From Voacanga thouarsii (taxonomy: Eukaryota > Streptophyta > Magnoliopsida > Gentianales > Apocynaceae), in assembly GCA_026120185.1 (NCBI GenBank), contig JANUWF010001821.1, forward strand, positions 1,116,001-1,180,000: a stretch of DNA of 64,000 nt. The letters run 5' to 3'. Shown here piece by piece: positions 47,146-59,676 of this stretch. Every line of letters begins with the position of its first letter. Positions within the stretch are counted from its first letter, which is position 1. A model generated the notes under the pieces. It worked only from the letters and a program-made list of their open reading frames with translations, ran no database searches and had not been told where the DNA came from. Both the position numbers and the translations under genes were made by a program.

Positions 47146-49985
47146 TTATAATTGAGAAATTCTCAAGCCTCTCCTCAGATGATTGAATCTATCTTCAGCT
47201 AAGGGTTTGGTGAATATATCTGCAAGTTGATCATTAATAGAAATATACTCAACACAAACATCACCCTTAAGCACATGATCTCGAATGAAATGATGTTTTA
47301 TCTCAAAGTGCTTAGTTCTTGAGTGCTGAACAGGATTTTTAGTTAAATTTATAGCACTAGTGTTGTCATATAGAATGGGAACACACTTAAAATCAAGACA
47401 AAAATAGAGTAAAGTATGTTTCATCCATAAGATTTGAGTACAACAACTTTCTGCAGCAATATATTCTACTTTAATTGCCGAAAGAGACACACAAGCTTAC
47501 TTCTTGTTGTACCAAAAAACTAATGAATATCCAACAAATTGGCAATGCCCACTTGTACTTTTTCTTTCAACGTTACATCCTACACAATCTGCGTCCGTGT
47601 ATCCTATAAGATCAAAAGAGTCAGTTCGAGGATACCATAGTCCATAATCATGTGTCCTAAAAAAATATCTAAAAATACTTTTTACAGCACATAAGTATGA
47701 CTCTTTAGGACAAGATTGGAATTTGTATAAAGGCAAACCAAGAACATGATATCAAGATGGCTAGTAGTGAGATATAGAAGGCTTCCAATCATGCCTCAAT
47801 ATTTTAATTCATCTACCTTCTTACTCTCTTTATCTTTGTCAAACTTTAATGAAGTGCTCATAAGTATACTGATTTCCTTTACTTGATTCTTTTAAAACCT
47901 TTTGAGCAATTCTTTAACATACAGAGCTTGATTTAGAAAGATCCCATCATTAGTTTGCTTAATTTGTAACTCGAGAAAGAAGTTGAGTTCTCCCATCATG
48001 CTCATCTCAAACTCTTGTTGTATAGTCTTAGCAAAATTCTTACATAAAAATTCATTAGTAGCTCCAAAGATAATGTCATCAACATATATTTGAACAATCA
48101 AGAGATCATCAGATTTTTTAGCTTTGATGAACAATGTAGTGTCAATAACATCTTTTGAAAGGAGAAAGCCACTAAGTCTTTCATACCAAGCATGAGGAGC
48201 TTGTTTTAAACCATAAAGAGCTTTGGAAAGTTTGAAGACATGATTTGGAAATTGTTCATGAATAAAACTAGGAGGTTGCTCCATATATACTTCTTCTTCA
48301 ATAAAACCATTTAGAAAGGCACTTTTAACATTTATTTGATAGAGTACGAAACCTTTAAAAGATGCAAAAGTAAGTAACATTCTAATCGACTCTAGTCTAG
48401 CAACATGTACAAATGTCTCATCATAATCAATGTCCTCCTCTTGATTGAATCATTGTACAACAAGTCTAGCTTTGTTTCCAATAACAATACTATGCTCATT
48501 AAGTTTATTTCTAAATACTTACTTGGTGTCAATCACGGGATGTTCAAGTGGTCTAGGAACAAGTTTCCATACTTGATTTCTCTCGAATTAATTTAATTCT
48601 TCTTGCATGGCCAGAATCCAAAAATCATTACATAAAGCCACATCAATGCAATCAAGTTTAATACTTGAAAGTACGGTGAGATTATCAATAAAGTATTGTC
48701 TATATTTGACACAGCAGCTCGGATCTCTAATAATTTGTTCTTTTGGATATCTGAGATTGTATTTTCATTCCTTTGGTAGGCTTTGATCAACTTGATTTTC
48801 AGCTCTTTTCTCACTATCCTCGACTTGCTATTCTTCCAATTCTTCTTTAGCATGATTGTCAAGTGATGGAGCCTTGTGATGTTCAATGACACTTTCCTTT
48901 GAAGTACCTACATTATCATCATCTTTTCTAGAGGAATATATGTTATATTCATCAAATACAATATGTACGAATTCTTCCACACATAGAGTTATTTTTTTAT
49001 TGTATACTTTATATACCTTTTTGTTGAAAGAATATTCAAGAAATATAGCCTTATCTGATTGCTATCAAATTTGCCAAGATTGTCTCGAGTATTGAGAACA
49101 AAACATTTGTATCCAAAAACTTTGAAATATGAAATGGATAGGACTTTGTCAAATATAAGTTCAAAGGGTGTTTTCCTAAGAAAAGGTCTTTGTATAACTC
49201 TGTTTATAATATAACATGTTGTATTTACAACTTCCACTAGAAATATTTTAGAAGGGAATTTTCACAAAGCAATTGATCTTACCATTTCTTGAAAGTCGTA
49301 TTTTTCCTCTCAACTACACTATTTTGTTGAGGAGTTTTTGCAACTGAAAAGTTATGAAAAATACCATTCTTATACAGAATTTTGTAAACTCATAGTTGCA
49401 AAATTCTCTTTCATTGTCACTTCTAATTGAAAATCAATTTACTTCCAAAAGAATTTTGAACATGGTTGAGCAGTTTTGAAAATTCAGAGAATGCTTCATC
49501 CTTTTGTGCAAAAAACAAAGTCCAACTGAATCTTGAAAAATCATCTACTAATAAATAAGCGTACTTCTTACCACCAAAGCTAGTAGTCCTCATAGGTCCA
49601 AATAAATTTATATGAATGAGTTTAAGAGGTTTTGATGTTAAAATTATTTTCTTGGGTTTAAATGATGTTTTGGTTTGTTTTCCAAATTAGCAAGTATCAC
49701 ACAACCGGTGTTTATCAAATTTCATTTTGGACGGTCCTCTAACAAGCTCATTTGAAGACAATCTATTTAGCAAATTAATAGATACATAGCCTAACCTTCT
49801 ATGCCAAAGGTAGCCATCATCATCATTCATGAAAAGACATTTTATATCTTGAACAATAAAATCATCAAGATATAATGCATAGACATTACCAATGCAATTT
49901 GCAACGAAGAAGATTTCATCACTAGAATTATCAATGATAGTTCATGAATCTTTTCAAATTTAACTTTACAACTATTGTCACATAA
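47146..49985 (-). pseudogene. copia pol remnant: integrase, reverse transcriptase, RNase H
   Basis: The integrase core is represented by VVNTTCYIINRVIQRPFL and GYKCFVLNTRDNLGKFD (49237-48989); the stretch upstream is heavily broken. Reverse transcriptase is the best preserved (48380-47892): QINVKSAFLNG, SKALYGLKQAPHAWYERL and the catalytic IYVDDIIFGATN. In the first catalytic motif Asp is Asn (AAT for GAT). RNase H follows (47736-47146) with IGYTDADCVGC, RKSTSGHCQFVGYS, LYDNTSAINLTKNPVQHSRT and the ADIFTKPL tail. At least five frame breaks separate these blocks, so no polyprotein can be made. Confidence 0.9.
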
Positions 49986-50192
49986 TTAGCTAATATTAAA
50001 TAAGTTGTACTTTAATCCATCAATTAAAAACACCTGCTTAATAATAATAGAGGATCCCTTACCAACATTACCTATGCCGAGAATTTTTCCCTTTTTCTTG
50101 TCTTTAAATGTGACAAATATATCATTTATAGCTTGAATGTCCTCCATTAGTGTTGCATTTCCAGTCATGTGTCTAGAGCATTCGCTATTCAA
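49986..50192 (-). pseudogene. copia aspartic protease remnant with lost active site
   Basis: The conserved block reads NSECSRHMTGNATLMED, then FLIDGLKYNLFNIS. Families of this type have a D-S-G active site just before CSRHMTG; here it is N-S-E, and the codon at the usual Trp two positions before the Leu is TAG. The Asp-to-Asn, Gly-to-Glu and Trp-to-stop changes are each a single G-to-A step. Confidence 0.85.
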
Positions 50193-50323
50193 AAACTATT
50201 TTGTAGAGCTCATCTTTTGTAATAAATGTACCTATATACAAGATGGAAGAATAATTTTTGGTACCCATCCTTTCTTGGGTCCTCGAGAGTTATTAATGGT
50301 TCCTTTAATTCTCCATGTTGTTT

Positions 50324-52010
50324 TCACCCCGGATTTTCTACTTTCTTCCTAACATGATACCTAGATGCATTGTATCCACCTTTACCACAATATGTGCAAC
50401 AAGTTTGAGTTATATATAAAGAGCTAGCTTTTACAAAATGAGATTTGTAATTTTCAACTTTGTTTGCATGCCTATATCCGAGACCATTTCTGTCTCCAGC
50501 TACACGTTGCATTCCAAGCAATCTATCTAGATTGTTTTTGTCATTTGTGAACTTCTCAATGCATGTAGAAAGATCATTAACTCTCTTTTTCATGTCATCA
50601 AAATCACTAAGCATAATTTCAAGAGATATTCCTTTATCACATAAGCATTTGTTTTCAAGTGACATACAATGCAAAGAAGTTGAGATAACATCCTTTTCAA
50701 TGTATGAACAATTAATGAGTCAAGTAGAGTTTTGTTCTCATTCAACATTTTAGTATTGTCATCTAACAAGGAATCAATCTTCATTTTTATTTCCTTATTT
50801 CTTCTAGATAGCTTTTTGAGTTCATGGAACATGTCAACAAAAAGCTCACTCAGATCATCAGAATTTTCACAAGTAGAATCGTATAATTCAGATGTAGAAT
50901 TAGAAAGCGTAAGGTTTACCTTTTCTCCCATGACCATGAAGCATATGTTGGCTATTTCAGCTTCAGATTCACTATGTTCTTTAGTTCTGGATCCATCTTG
51001 ATCCCAAGTCCTGATCAGTCTTTTTCTTTTTTTGGCCTTAATGTCTTTTCTTTTCTTTTTGTTCTGCTTGATCTCCCTTTCTTTAACTATTGGACAGTCA
51101 GTAACAAAATGTTTCGTACTTTTACATTTATAATATTGAGGTTTAAAGGATGAAGTTTGTCCATTCTTTTTGACAAATTTCTTGCCCCTTTTAAACTTGC
51201 TTTTTCTGAACATCTTCCTGAATTTTCTAGCAACCATGGCCAATTCTTCGGTGTCTAAATCAGTGCCATAGTTACTTTCAGAATGTTCACTGTTAGCTTC
51301 ATTATCAGCACCCTTTAAGGCAGTTCCTATTTTACCTCTGTCATCATCATTATCATGTTCTTGAAACCTTTTGAGTTTTATTTCATGAGCCAAGAGAAAC
51401 TCAATCAATTCTTTGGTTGGTAGATTATTCAAGTCTTTAGATTCTTCCACAACCAAGGTCTTAGGCTACCAACTTTTTGGTAGATTTTTCTTTTTTGCTC
51501 TCCAAGTGAATAGATTTTCTCGTAAGCCTTCAATCCATTCATAATGTTTATGAATCTAGTGAATATATCAGTTATGTTCTCATTTGATTTCATGGTAAAT
51601 AACTCATAGTCACGGACCAAGAGTCCTAACTTTGATTCATTTACTTGATTTGTCCCCTTATTAGTAACTTCAAATAATTTCCACAATTCATAAGCTGAAT
51701 CATAACCACTGATCCAGTTGTATTCATTTGCATCAAAAGCACAGCATGATATGTTCATTGCCAAAAAATTCGGGGTCATTTTCGAAGTATCATCACTATT
51801 AGATTCATCACTTTGTTTACGTACTTTTTTGCCTTCGACAAATTTGAATGGAATAAATGGTCCCTTTTCAATAAGATTCCATAGCTCAAAATTGATTGAG
51901 CATAAATGGATCTTCATTCTATTTTTCAGAATGTATAGTTGCTTCTATTGAACAATGGTGGTTTGTTTGCTGAAGACCCATCAATGTATGGTAAGGACGA
52001 AGTGTTTGCC
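50324..52010 (-). pseudogene. copia gag remnant (UBN2-type) with altered zinc knuckle
   Basis: Upstream text PPLFNRSNYTF, then a stop where Trp is usual, leads into RMKIHLCSINFELWNLIEKG (51917). The capsid continues with YDSAYELWKLFEVTNKG and NITDIFTRFINIMNGL. A frameshift near 51450 moves the frame to KDLNNLPTKELIEFLLAHEI and an acidic/basic C-terminal half (to 50590). The zinc knuckle reads YYKCKSTKHFVTDCP: the first Cys of CX2CX4HX4C is Tyr (TAT for TGT). A coiled-coil-like region follows. Confidence 0.85.
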
Positions 52011-52059
52011 TTCTGGATCTTTCCTACAAGGCTGTTAGGCTGAAAACAATGTAGGCCAA

Positions 52060-52072
52060 TGCTCTGATACCA
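52060..52072 (-). other. primer-binding site, tRNA-iMet type
   Basis: The minus strand reads TGGTATCAGAGCA, complementary to the 3' end of initiator tRNA-Met, two bases inside the 5' LTR edge at 52075. Confidence 0.95.
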
Positions 52073-52074
52073 AT

Positions 52075-53477
52075 TGATAAACCTTAGAGGGAGGGATGAA
52101 TAAGGTTTATGGCACACAAATACAGATTTTCAAATATTTTCTAAGATCTAGAATGAGACCGAAAATAGGTGAGTTTCAAAAGAGAACATTTTCTGTCCAA
52201 ATTTAAATACAGTCAGGGATCTTTCAAAGTTCTACCAAATTATGGGAAATAAACTATGTCAAAGAGGACAGATAGTAGATCAACAATCAATTCTTTCTTC
52301 AACATAAATATGTTTAACCAAATTAGTAAATGCAAATAGAAGTGCTATATTTTCTAATCAGATGAATAGTAAAGTTTTAGTTATAGAGTTCGAAATAAAT
52401 GCAAGAGAATGGACCCAAAGATTTTTAGTGGTTTGATCTTCAAATGATCTACATCCACTACTTTAAGCACGCACTTAAGGATTTTAACCTAGCCATTAAA
52501 ATCTTTTTTCCAAATCAATGGTTGTAGGAAACACCAATCTTATAATAGAGAGTTATCACACTTGGTTTTACTTCCAACCTCTACATACCCAACATTCAAG
52601 GCTCACCCTAACTAGATTTTACTTTCTTAACCTTGAAACGATTCAAATTTATGAGAGAATATAGATTTAGCTTACAGATTGAGCAAATGTACACTAAATA
52701 AAGCATCTTTACCTTTTTACCTTTAGAATAATAGATCTCACTTTGAAGCACAATATAGTTGAGGAATTTTTATTTTTCAAGTGTCTTAGGATGTTTGTAA
52801 AAGTGTTTGTGCAAATTCCTTACTGAAAATCGTGTTTAAATGACTTTTATAGGGGTAAATATCAAAGCCACAACGGCCAGTACTGGCTAGTTGCTACTGT
52901 CAATTTTTGTAGGATTTTGGACTCACAGAATAAAAAATTGCGCGTCTGAAAAGTTCATCCAAAACAACATTTTGTGCCACGAAATATATTTTGAATAATT
53001 TTAAATTTTGGCACTATGAAAATAGGCTTCAGAAGGGTATTTTAGATTCAGAGGTCTATTAAAAAACGACTCTGCCAAAGTCCCAAAAACTTTTCTTCTA
53101 AAATTCTTTTTACGGACAAAACATGCATAAAAAGAATACCCACTTTTTGCAATAGTTTTGAGTGCTTCAAAAGTAAATTGAACTTAAGATAAAGAGACAT
53201 AGGAAATACAAATAATACCTCAACCATAATTTCCTAATCTATAATTCTTCAAAAGTCTTCATGATATGCAACTTCTTTAGGTAGGATCTTGACTTGATCA
53301 ATCCTTCTTGTACTTCATTATCTATAAGTTGCTTAGCAATCCTTTTTGTAAGACTTGAAGAACCGTGGTTAAAACATGTCATAATTCAAAAAGCCTATCA
53401 CATACAAATCATAAATGTTAGTTCACATCAATGTTTGTTATTTATCAAAACACAGGAGAAAACTCTTCGGGCTAACA
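52075..53477 (-). repeat. 5' LTR of the 11.2-kb copia element
   Basis: A 1,403-bp copy. Minus-strand start TGTTAGCCCGAAGAG at 53477, end ...AAGGTTTATCA at 52075. It pairs with 42310-43691 and is related to the outer solo LTR at 14850-17675. Confidence 0.92.
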
Positions 53478-53770
53478 ATTTTTTATTTATATATATGTTT
53501 ATATATTTTATTAATACACTATTCAAAAACACATCTCTAATCCTCTATCTTGTTTCATTCTCCAAATCAATTATTTTGCTCGATTCACTTATAGTAATGA
53601 ATTTATTTTCAATTAATATGTATGTTTATATATTTTATTGATACTTATAGTAATGAATTTATTTTCAATCAATATATAAGTTTATATTTTTTATCGATAC
53701 ACCATTCGAACACATTGCTAATCTTCCATATTTTTTCATTCTCCAAATCAATTTTGTTTGTATTGACTAG
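53478..53770 (+). repeat. local tandem repeat split by the copia element
   Basis: Copies of a unit with TTATTTTGCTC, ATTCAC or CACTCA, ATAGTAATGAATTTATTTTC and ATGTTTATATATTTTATT run through this stretch. The first half of one unit (ATTTTGCTCCACTCACTC) is at 42272, left of the copia element. The host sequence reads on from 42309 to 53483 after removal of the element. Confidence 0.7.
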
Positions 53771-53799
53771 TAGTATTTATGCTCAAATATCCTACAAGT

Positions 53800-55670
53800 G
53801 AATTTCGAATTCTCTTCTCATAAAAAGTTGAGACATGGATTCCACTACTCGTCAAATCGTGTTTCAGGCTATTTCATTCATGATACTCATAATTACATGA
53901 CAAGCTTTTCATCTTACTTGATAAAATCACGAATGCTTGATATGTTCTTCAAGTTACTCTTGGGAATCATGCTATGTGCCATATTTCTTGATATTTTATT
54001 CCTGTCTTGCATTTACTAATACGATAAGTTATGGAAAAGGATTAAGAAACCCTTTTTCTAATTCTTGGACCCGAATACGTGTATTATGTGAATGTTGAGT
54101 ACTCGATAAAAGCTTTTCTTCTTGTACTAACTCATGTTAGAGGACGACGGTCTCAAATAACCTGATCAATTCTTGGATTCGTCTTACTTAGAATGGGGCA
54201 ATAGGATATTGGGATTAGCTAATTCCTGAATTCTTGAATAACTGGTGTAATTGCATCATAACTCATGAATTCCTGCATTCCTTAAATAACTGATCAGGTT
54301 ATGAAATAACTGAAATAACCGGTGCAATACTAACTGTTGATTATGAATTCTTGCATACTTAGATTGGCATGTTTTAGAGAAGAACTCTTGTATTCCTGAA
54401 ATAAAATGTTTTACACACAAATTCTTGGATTCTTGCTTTAGCCTATTTTCATACAAGAACTCTTGAATTGACAAGTCACGATTCGTGAAATCTTGTGCAT
54501 TAACTTCCTATAATTAAAACATAAATGGCATGAATTCTTGAATCCCTGAACATGATTTTCTAGTAATAGCACATGGAATTTTATTACCTTTATTTCTTGA
54601 TAAACATGAACTTCACTTATTTGATCATGACTCATGTCCTTTGTATATGTTTGTGTACAATGAACTCAAGCCTATTAGTCTAACTTGATTATTACCTAAT
54701 TTATGAGATAACCCTTGGGATAATACTTGGTTTTACAAGCTATTTCATTAAGGAAAAATACTAGCACATACAGGACTCACTGAGTGTTTAGCACTCACAT
54801 GTGTTTTATCCTTTATCAAATTTTAGAAACTGGATCGAGGTTGAAGATTCCTGGAGATACTGATTACTTTGGAGGAGTACTAAAGAATGGCAAGAGAAGC
54901 TTTAGACTACTGGTGTTTGTTTAGGTCTTAGTCTCTTATGGCTCTATGTACCAAACATTTCTTATACTCAATGTAAAGTTTTGAAAATTCTATTGTGTGT
55001 CTGTTGGTTACGTTATAAAGACCCCTTGCTTGGAAAGATCAGACTAGGCGACATCCTAACATTTTATTTCAGGAATGCAGGAGTTCTTGTATAAAATATG
55101 TCAATTCAAGTATGCAGGAATTCATGATTAGTATTTAGTATTTAGGAATTCAGAAATTCAGGAGTTATGGCGCAATTGCGCCGATCATTCACGAATTTAG
55201 GAGTTAGCTAATCCTAATGTCCTATCACCCTATTCTAAGTAAGACGAATCCGGAACTGATCAGGTTACTTGAAACAATCTACCTTTAACATGAGCTAGAA
55301 CAAGGAGAAAAACTTTTGTCGAGTACTCAATGTTCATATAATACACATTTTTAGGTCCAAGAAATAGAAAAGGAGTTTCTTAATCCTTTTTCATAACTTG
55401 TCGTGTTAGTAAATGCAAGACAGGAATAAAATATAATGATATATAACACATGGTATGATTTTCACAAGTAACTTGAAGAACATGTCAAGAATTTGTGATT
55501 TTATCAAGCAACATGAAAAGCTTGTCATGTAATAGGATTTTAACCAATAGCATGAAACATGGCTTTTGCAAGTATCATGAATGAAATAGCCTGAAACAGG
55601 GTTTGGCGAGTAGTGGAATCCGTGTCTCAACTTTTTATGAGAAGAGAATTTGAAATTCTTAATATTCATA
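53800..55670. repeat. inverted repeat with arms of about 600 bp
   Basis: The left arm (about 53800-54415) matches the reverse complement of the right arm (about 55050-55670). Shared text includes GAATTTC/AATTCTCTTCTCATAAA, AAAAGTTGAGACA, AGGCTATTTCATTCATGATA, TCCTGTCTTGCATTTACTAA and AAGTAAGACGAATCC in the right arm. Both arms end near the centre in AATTCNTG-rich sequence. The spacer (54416-55049) includes ACTCACTGAGTGTTTAGCAC, which reminds me of chromovirus LTR sequence, but I cannot define an element. The ORFs 53798-54019 and 55406-55669 are mirror images in the arms, not genes. Confidence 0.8.
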
Positions 55671-56879
55671 GTTTTCTATTTTATCAAGTGATGTGTTTGT
55701 ACTTCACATGATGTAAAATTTGTAATTAAAATGGAGTTTTGGAACACCAAGGCTCAGCTACCCGTGATTCATAAAAATATTTTGGCATAAGAATTCCTTA
55801 GCCTAAATATGACGTTTTCTGAACAATCGAATTTATTTTGTACAAATTTCCCATACGCAAGTTCAACTGTAAACTCAAAATTAAATATAGTTTCAAAATT
55901 TAGAAAACTTGTGTGATGTGCAAAAACATACCTTTTAATGTACAAAGGTTTCGTGATACATAAATCTTAAAAAAAAAAGAAAGGATTTATATTAAAATCT
56001 AACAATTGATGCTCACAAATTTCAAGCAAAAAGCATTTACTTGAATATATCAATAAAGCACAAATCCATATCAGGAAAGCGTTTATTCATATCAGAAAAA
56101 TGCTTTGTGATTCCAAGGGATTTGAAAATCGAGGAATTTTAGGTACCAACGCTTTATCTGAAATATATTAGAATGACAAATTTCCATATTCGAAAAGCAT
56201 TTAATTGTATTGGAAACATTTCGCTACCAAAAATCAAGTCAAGAGTTCCACGAGTTCAAGCAATGCATAAGTATAATATTTCAGAAAATCACTTAATTGG
56301 AAAGGGAATTAAAACCAAGGGACTCACAACATTCACGTTGTTCTCAAAAACATACAAAAGGCTTTTACTTGGATGTATCAAAAAACATCTACCTCTATTA
56401 GGAAAATATTTTCCTAGTCAGAAAAACACTTAGCTAAGACGGGTTTAGAAATTGAAGGATTCACAACATTCACGTTGTTCTCAAATACATGCAAAATGCT
56501 TTTACTTAGATATATCAAAAAACATCTATCCATATTAGGAAAGCACAAACATAACATGATTTGAGCATAGCAAAAATCATAGCCATGAACATAGCATAAA
56601 ACTGCTTTAATTCTATACAAAATAAATCCCATGTTTATATCTATTTCTTCTATCTTCACTTTAATACTTGACCACACTTTTTCCTTTTTAATCTTCCATT
56701 TAAATATCAAAAAATCAATCCATTCTCAATCACAAATACAGCAGATTTGATGCATATAAAGTATCGAAAAAATAATATCCATGTAGTAAGCATTAAAAAT
56801 GATTGATTCACAACAATAACCACTAGTTGATTTCATTTCTTTCTTTGTTCATTTCATCCATAAATACAACCATTAATAC
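55671..56879. other. non-coding DNA with a 137-bp direct repeat
   Basis: TCACAACATTCACGTTGTTC and neighbouring sequence (AAAACATCTA, GCTTTTACTT) occur at about 56324-56410 and again at 56461-56550, 137 bp apart. A weaker copy of the AGCATTTACTTGAATATATC part lies at about 56030. No gene was recognised. Confidence 0.6.
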
Positions 56880-56956
56880 TGATGCATAAATTTTAGGTGC
56901 ATAAAATCATCAATTTTAAATTCATCCCTTAGTCAAGTTTTAATCAAAACATTATT

Positions 56957-57002
<46 letters not shown>

Positions 57003-58423
57003 CAAGTATATTCATTGCAAGTATAGTATAGGAAATTAACGAGTATCGATCCTCGAAGTAATAAGTATACACTAATTACTTTTCATTCATTGTTTAACCG
57101 ACCCAAATAAAGTAATAAGATAATAAATAAGTAAATAAATATATACAACTCAATGATGCAAAAGTATATAATTTAGATAGATATTCTTGAAAACATAACT
57201 ATGAACCACTTGGTAATTATCACAATCAATTACTATCTTGGTCTCATGAAGGATTTAATATAGACCCACTTCGTTTGTAATCTATGGAATCACTATCTTC
57301 TAGTTAAATTAGTGAACATATTCTATCTCGACTAACTTATCCAAAAGATGCATTAAAATCAAACCCCTATATTCTAGGTGATTTAAAATATGAAATTAGT
57401 CAACGAATCTATATTCTACCAATCATCAATTAATCTTTAATTACCAATGTTCTAAACAATTAACCTTTTTTTCAAGCAATTTAAGAAATAACAAATATGA
57501 AACTAATTAATTGAATTTATTACTAACCTCTTTTTAAAGCAAGTTAATAACCAAACTCAATCAACCAACTCTGTAAGGAAAACAAGTAATCAAATACCAA
57601 GAATAATAATCAATTGATTAAAAGACTAAGTTAATCAATAAATCATGAATCACAAGAACAATGTGAAATTACAATAGACATATTGAATACATGATTGTTT
57701 AAGGAAAAGAAAACAAAGGTAAAAGAAAGTATTCATAGACAAGCATTTTTCTTCCCCCTTGAAGACTTTCTTGAACAACCATCCTTGATTTGAGTGAACT
57801 CCTCCTTCAATAAAAGATTGAGAATTTCTGCTCTTTAATTCACCTCTCTCTATTGTATTTCTTTAACCCTTGTGTTTTCTTGTGCTTTTATAGGCTTATT
57901 AGATGATAAATTCATAACTGAGGAAGTCTTGGCCAAGTAGGAGTAGGAAAATACCAAAATCATTGGATAAGCCCTAATTTCACATACAGAATATTCGCCT
58001 CCAGAGCGTACCTGGCGCTGGGTACCTTCAACCCACCTAGCGCCAGATGCACTCTGTTCTTCCCCTGTTTTTGTTCTATTTTTTGCTGTTTCTTCTTAGC
58101 AGACAGATTGGACCCGATGTCAGGTGCACTTGCCAGACCTGGTGACCAGGTCTATTCTAGAATTTCCCCTGAAGCTCGCTTATTTTCTTCTGCTGGAGCA
58201 AAATAGACCTAGCACCTAGTCCATTGGTTAGACCCGGAGCTAGGATTATTCTGGTTGTGTGCACTTTCTATTCGATTTTAACCTAAATCTACACATATTT
58301 ATCAAAAACACCTTTTACAGGTAAAATGTCAAATAAAAAGGAATATGCCTAGTTATTACAGCAAATGTAGTTTAAAATAATCTTAAATAACTAGAAAAAG
58401 AATGGTAATTTTAGCCTCTATTA
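56880..58423 (-). repeat. 3' LTR of gypsy element 3
   Basis: About 1,544 bp. The minus-strand start is TAATAGAGGCTAAAAT at 58423 (the usual TG is TA) and the end is at TGATGCATAAATTTTAGG (56880 on the plus strand). It aligns with 4711-6239 and 8641-10051 and includes GC-rich modules (TGGCGCTGGG, TAGCGCCAGATGCACTCTG at about 58010-58055) and a (TA)n run at 56960-56999. A purine tract (AAGTGTGGGGGAATT, 58424-58438) abuts its start. Confidence 0.85.
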
Positions 58424-59676
58424 ATTCCCCCACACTTGAACATTTGCTTGTCCTCAATCAAAATACTTTAGTCCAAGAAAATTCATTAAGAAAACACAAG
58501 TTCTTTCTCATTCAAAAATGTCTTTACCATAGCAAAAAGTATGTCTTCCCTTCAAACTTTAGATACAACTTTTCATCATTCATACCTTTTGAAACTAATA
58601 CAAACTTTGAAATATTGAACAAAACATTACAAAACTCTTGAAGTCAAATTAATCAAATGCATACCTTAGTCTAAGAAAATTATTTTACTCTTCAAGTAAA
58701 AATATAGATAACATGAATCACATAAGCCAAGCCATCTACCAACTCAAGCATTATAAATCCAAAAATTGTACACTCAAGTTATGATGTGAGGAAAGTACTC
58801 TATTTTTTTTTTTCAAATTTTTCACTGACTTAGGGAATTGATGACCTCAAGTGCATGGATTTCTCTTCACATACCGTATTGGCCCAATTTACAATCATCA
58901 CTTATCATTTTTTTTTTTCAACAGTTCTTTCTTTCTATGCTTTTTCTTGCCTTTTTGCCTTTGGGATAGCCTCAAGAGACTGCACCGAATTCACTTGCTA
59001 CTTCTCCCCATATTGACCCCTTTTTCAGCTAAAGGTCTTCAGCGATTATCAATAAGAGTACTTTTTCAATTCACACCAACAATAGTATTATTTCTACTCA
59101 TTGTTTTTTTTCTCAACTCAAGTCAAAACTTTTTTTCATAATACTCCTCAATCTTTCCTCTCAAAGATCTTTTTTCAATTCACATTTTTTCATCATAACT
59201 TAAAACTAGCAAAGTTTAAACTCATAATACAAGAGTTAGCCAATAAACTCTTCTCATATTCATCATATCTTCTGTATTTCAACTAGATAAGTCAAATAAT
59301 ATTCAAACACTAATGCATTTACAAGATTAATCAAAATTCTCAAGTCTTGATAAATATCTTATCCAATAAAACTAATTTCATCAAAATCCACCTAATGAAT
59401 GGCAAAACTCATATCCAAGTAAGAAAAAAAATTACAACCTTGTTAACAATGAAAACCACTGAAATTTTTGAAAAATTTTCACAAGATGTGATATGGAATA
59501 TGGAAAAATATTACTTCAACCTTATTCTCCCCCCACACTTAAACTGGACATTGTCCTCAATGGCCAAAGATATAACAATAGAAGTACAGCTAAGAAGACC
59601 AAGATGAATAAAGAAGAAGAATAAAGTGAAGAAGATACTTCCATTACATTGTCGTGCCCCCATGTTTGAATCCACC
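58424..59676 (-). other. 3' non-coding region of gypsy element 3 with two purine tracts
   Basis: One purine tract lies at 58424-58438 next to the LTR. A second, AAGTGTGGGGGGAG, lies at 59527-59540 after the conserved GAGGACAATGTCCAGTTT. The ORFs at 58402-58641, 58851-59141 and 59347-59607 on the plus strand show no homology and are not supported. Confidence 0.7.

Larger units (their letters stand above)
42310..53477 (-). mobile_element. Sirevirus-like Ty1/copia element, 11.2 kb, complete but inactive
   Basis: LTRs lie at 42310-43691 (3') and 52075-53477 (5'), flanked by the exact target duplication ATTTT (42305-42309 and 53478-53482). The tRNA-iMet primer site is next to the 5' LTR. Order on the minus strand: gag, protease, integrase, RT, RNase H, an extra ORF after pol, then a non-coding tract with several purine runs. 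This order, the great length and the repeated purine tracts point to the Sirevirus (Maximus/SIRE) lineage, an inference from gross structure. All frames are broken by stops and frameshifts. Confidence 0.9.

Noticed and set aside
52060..52072. tRNA-Met gene fragment
   Set aside because: Same reasoning: a short match next to an LTR, used as a primer site.
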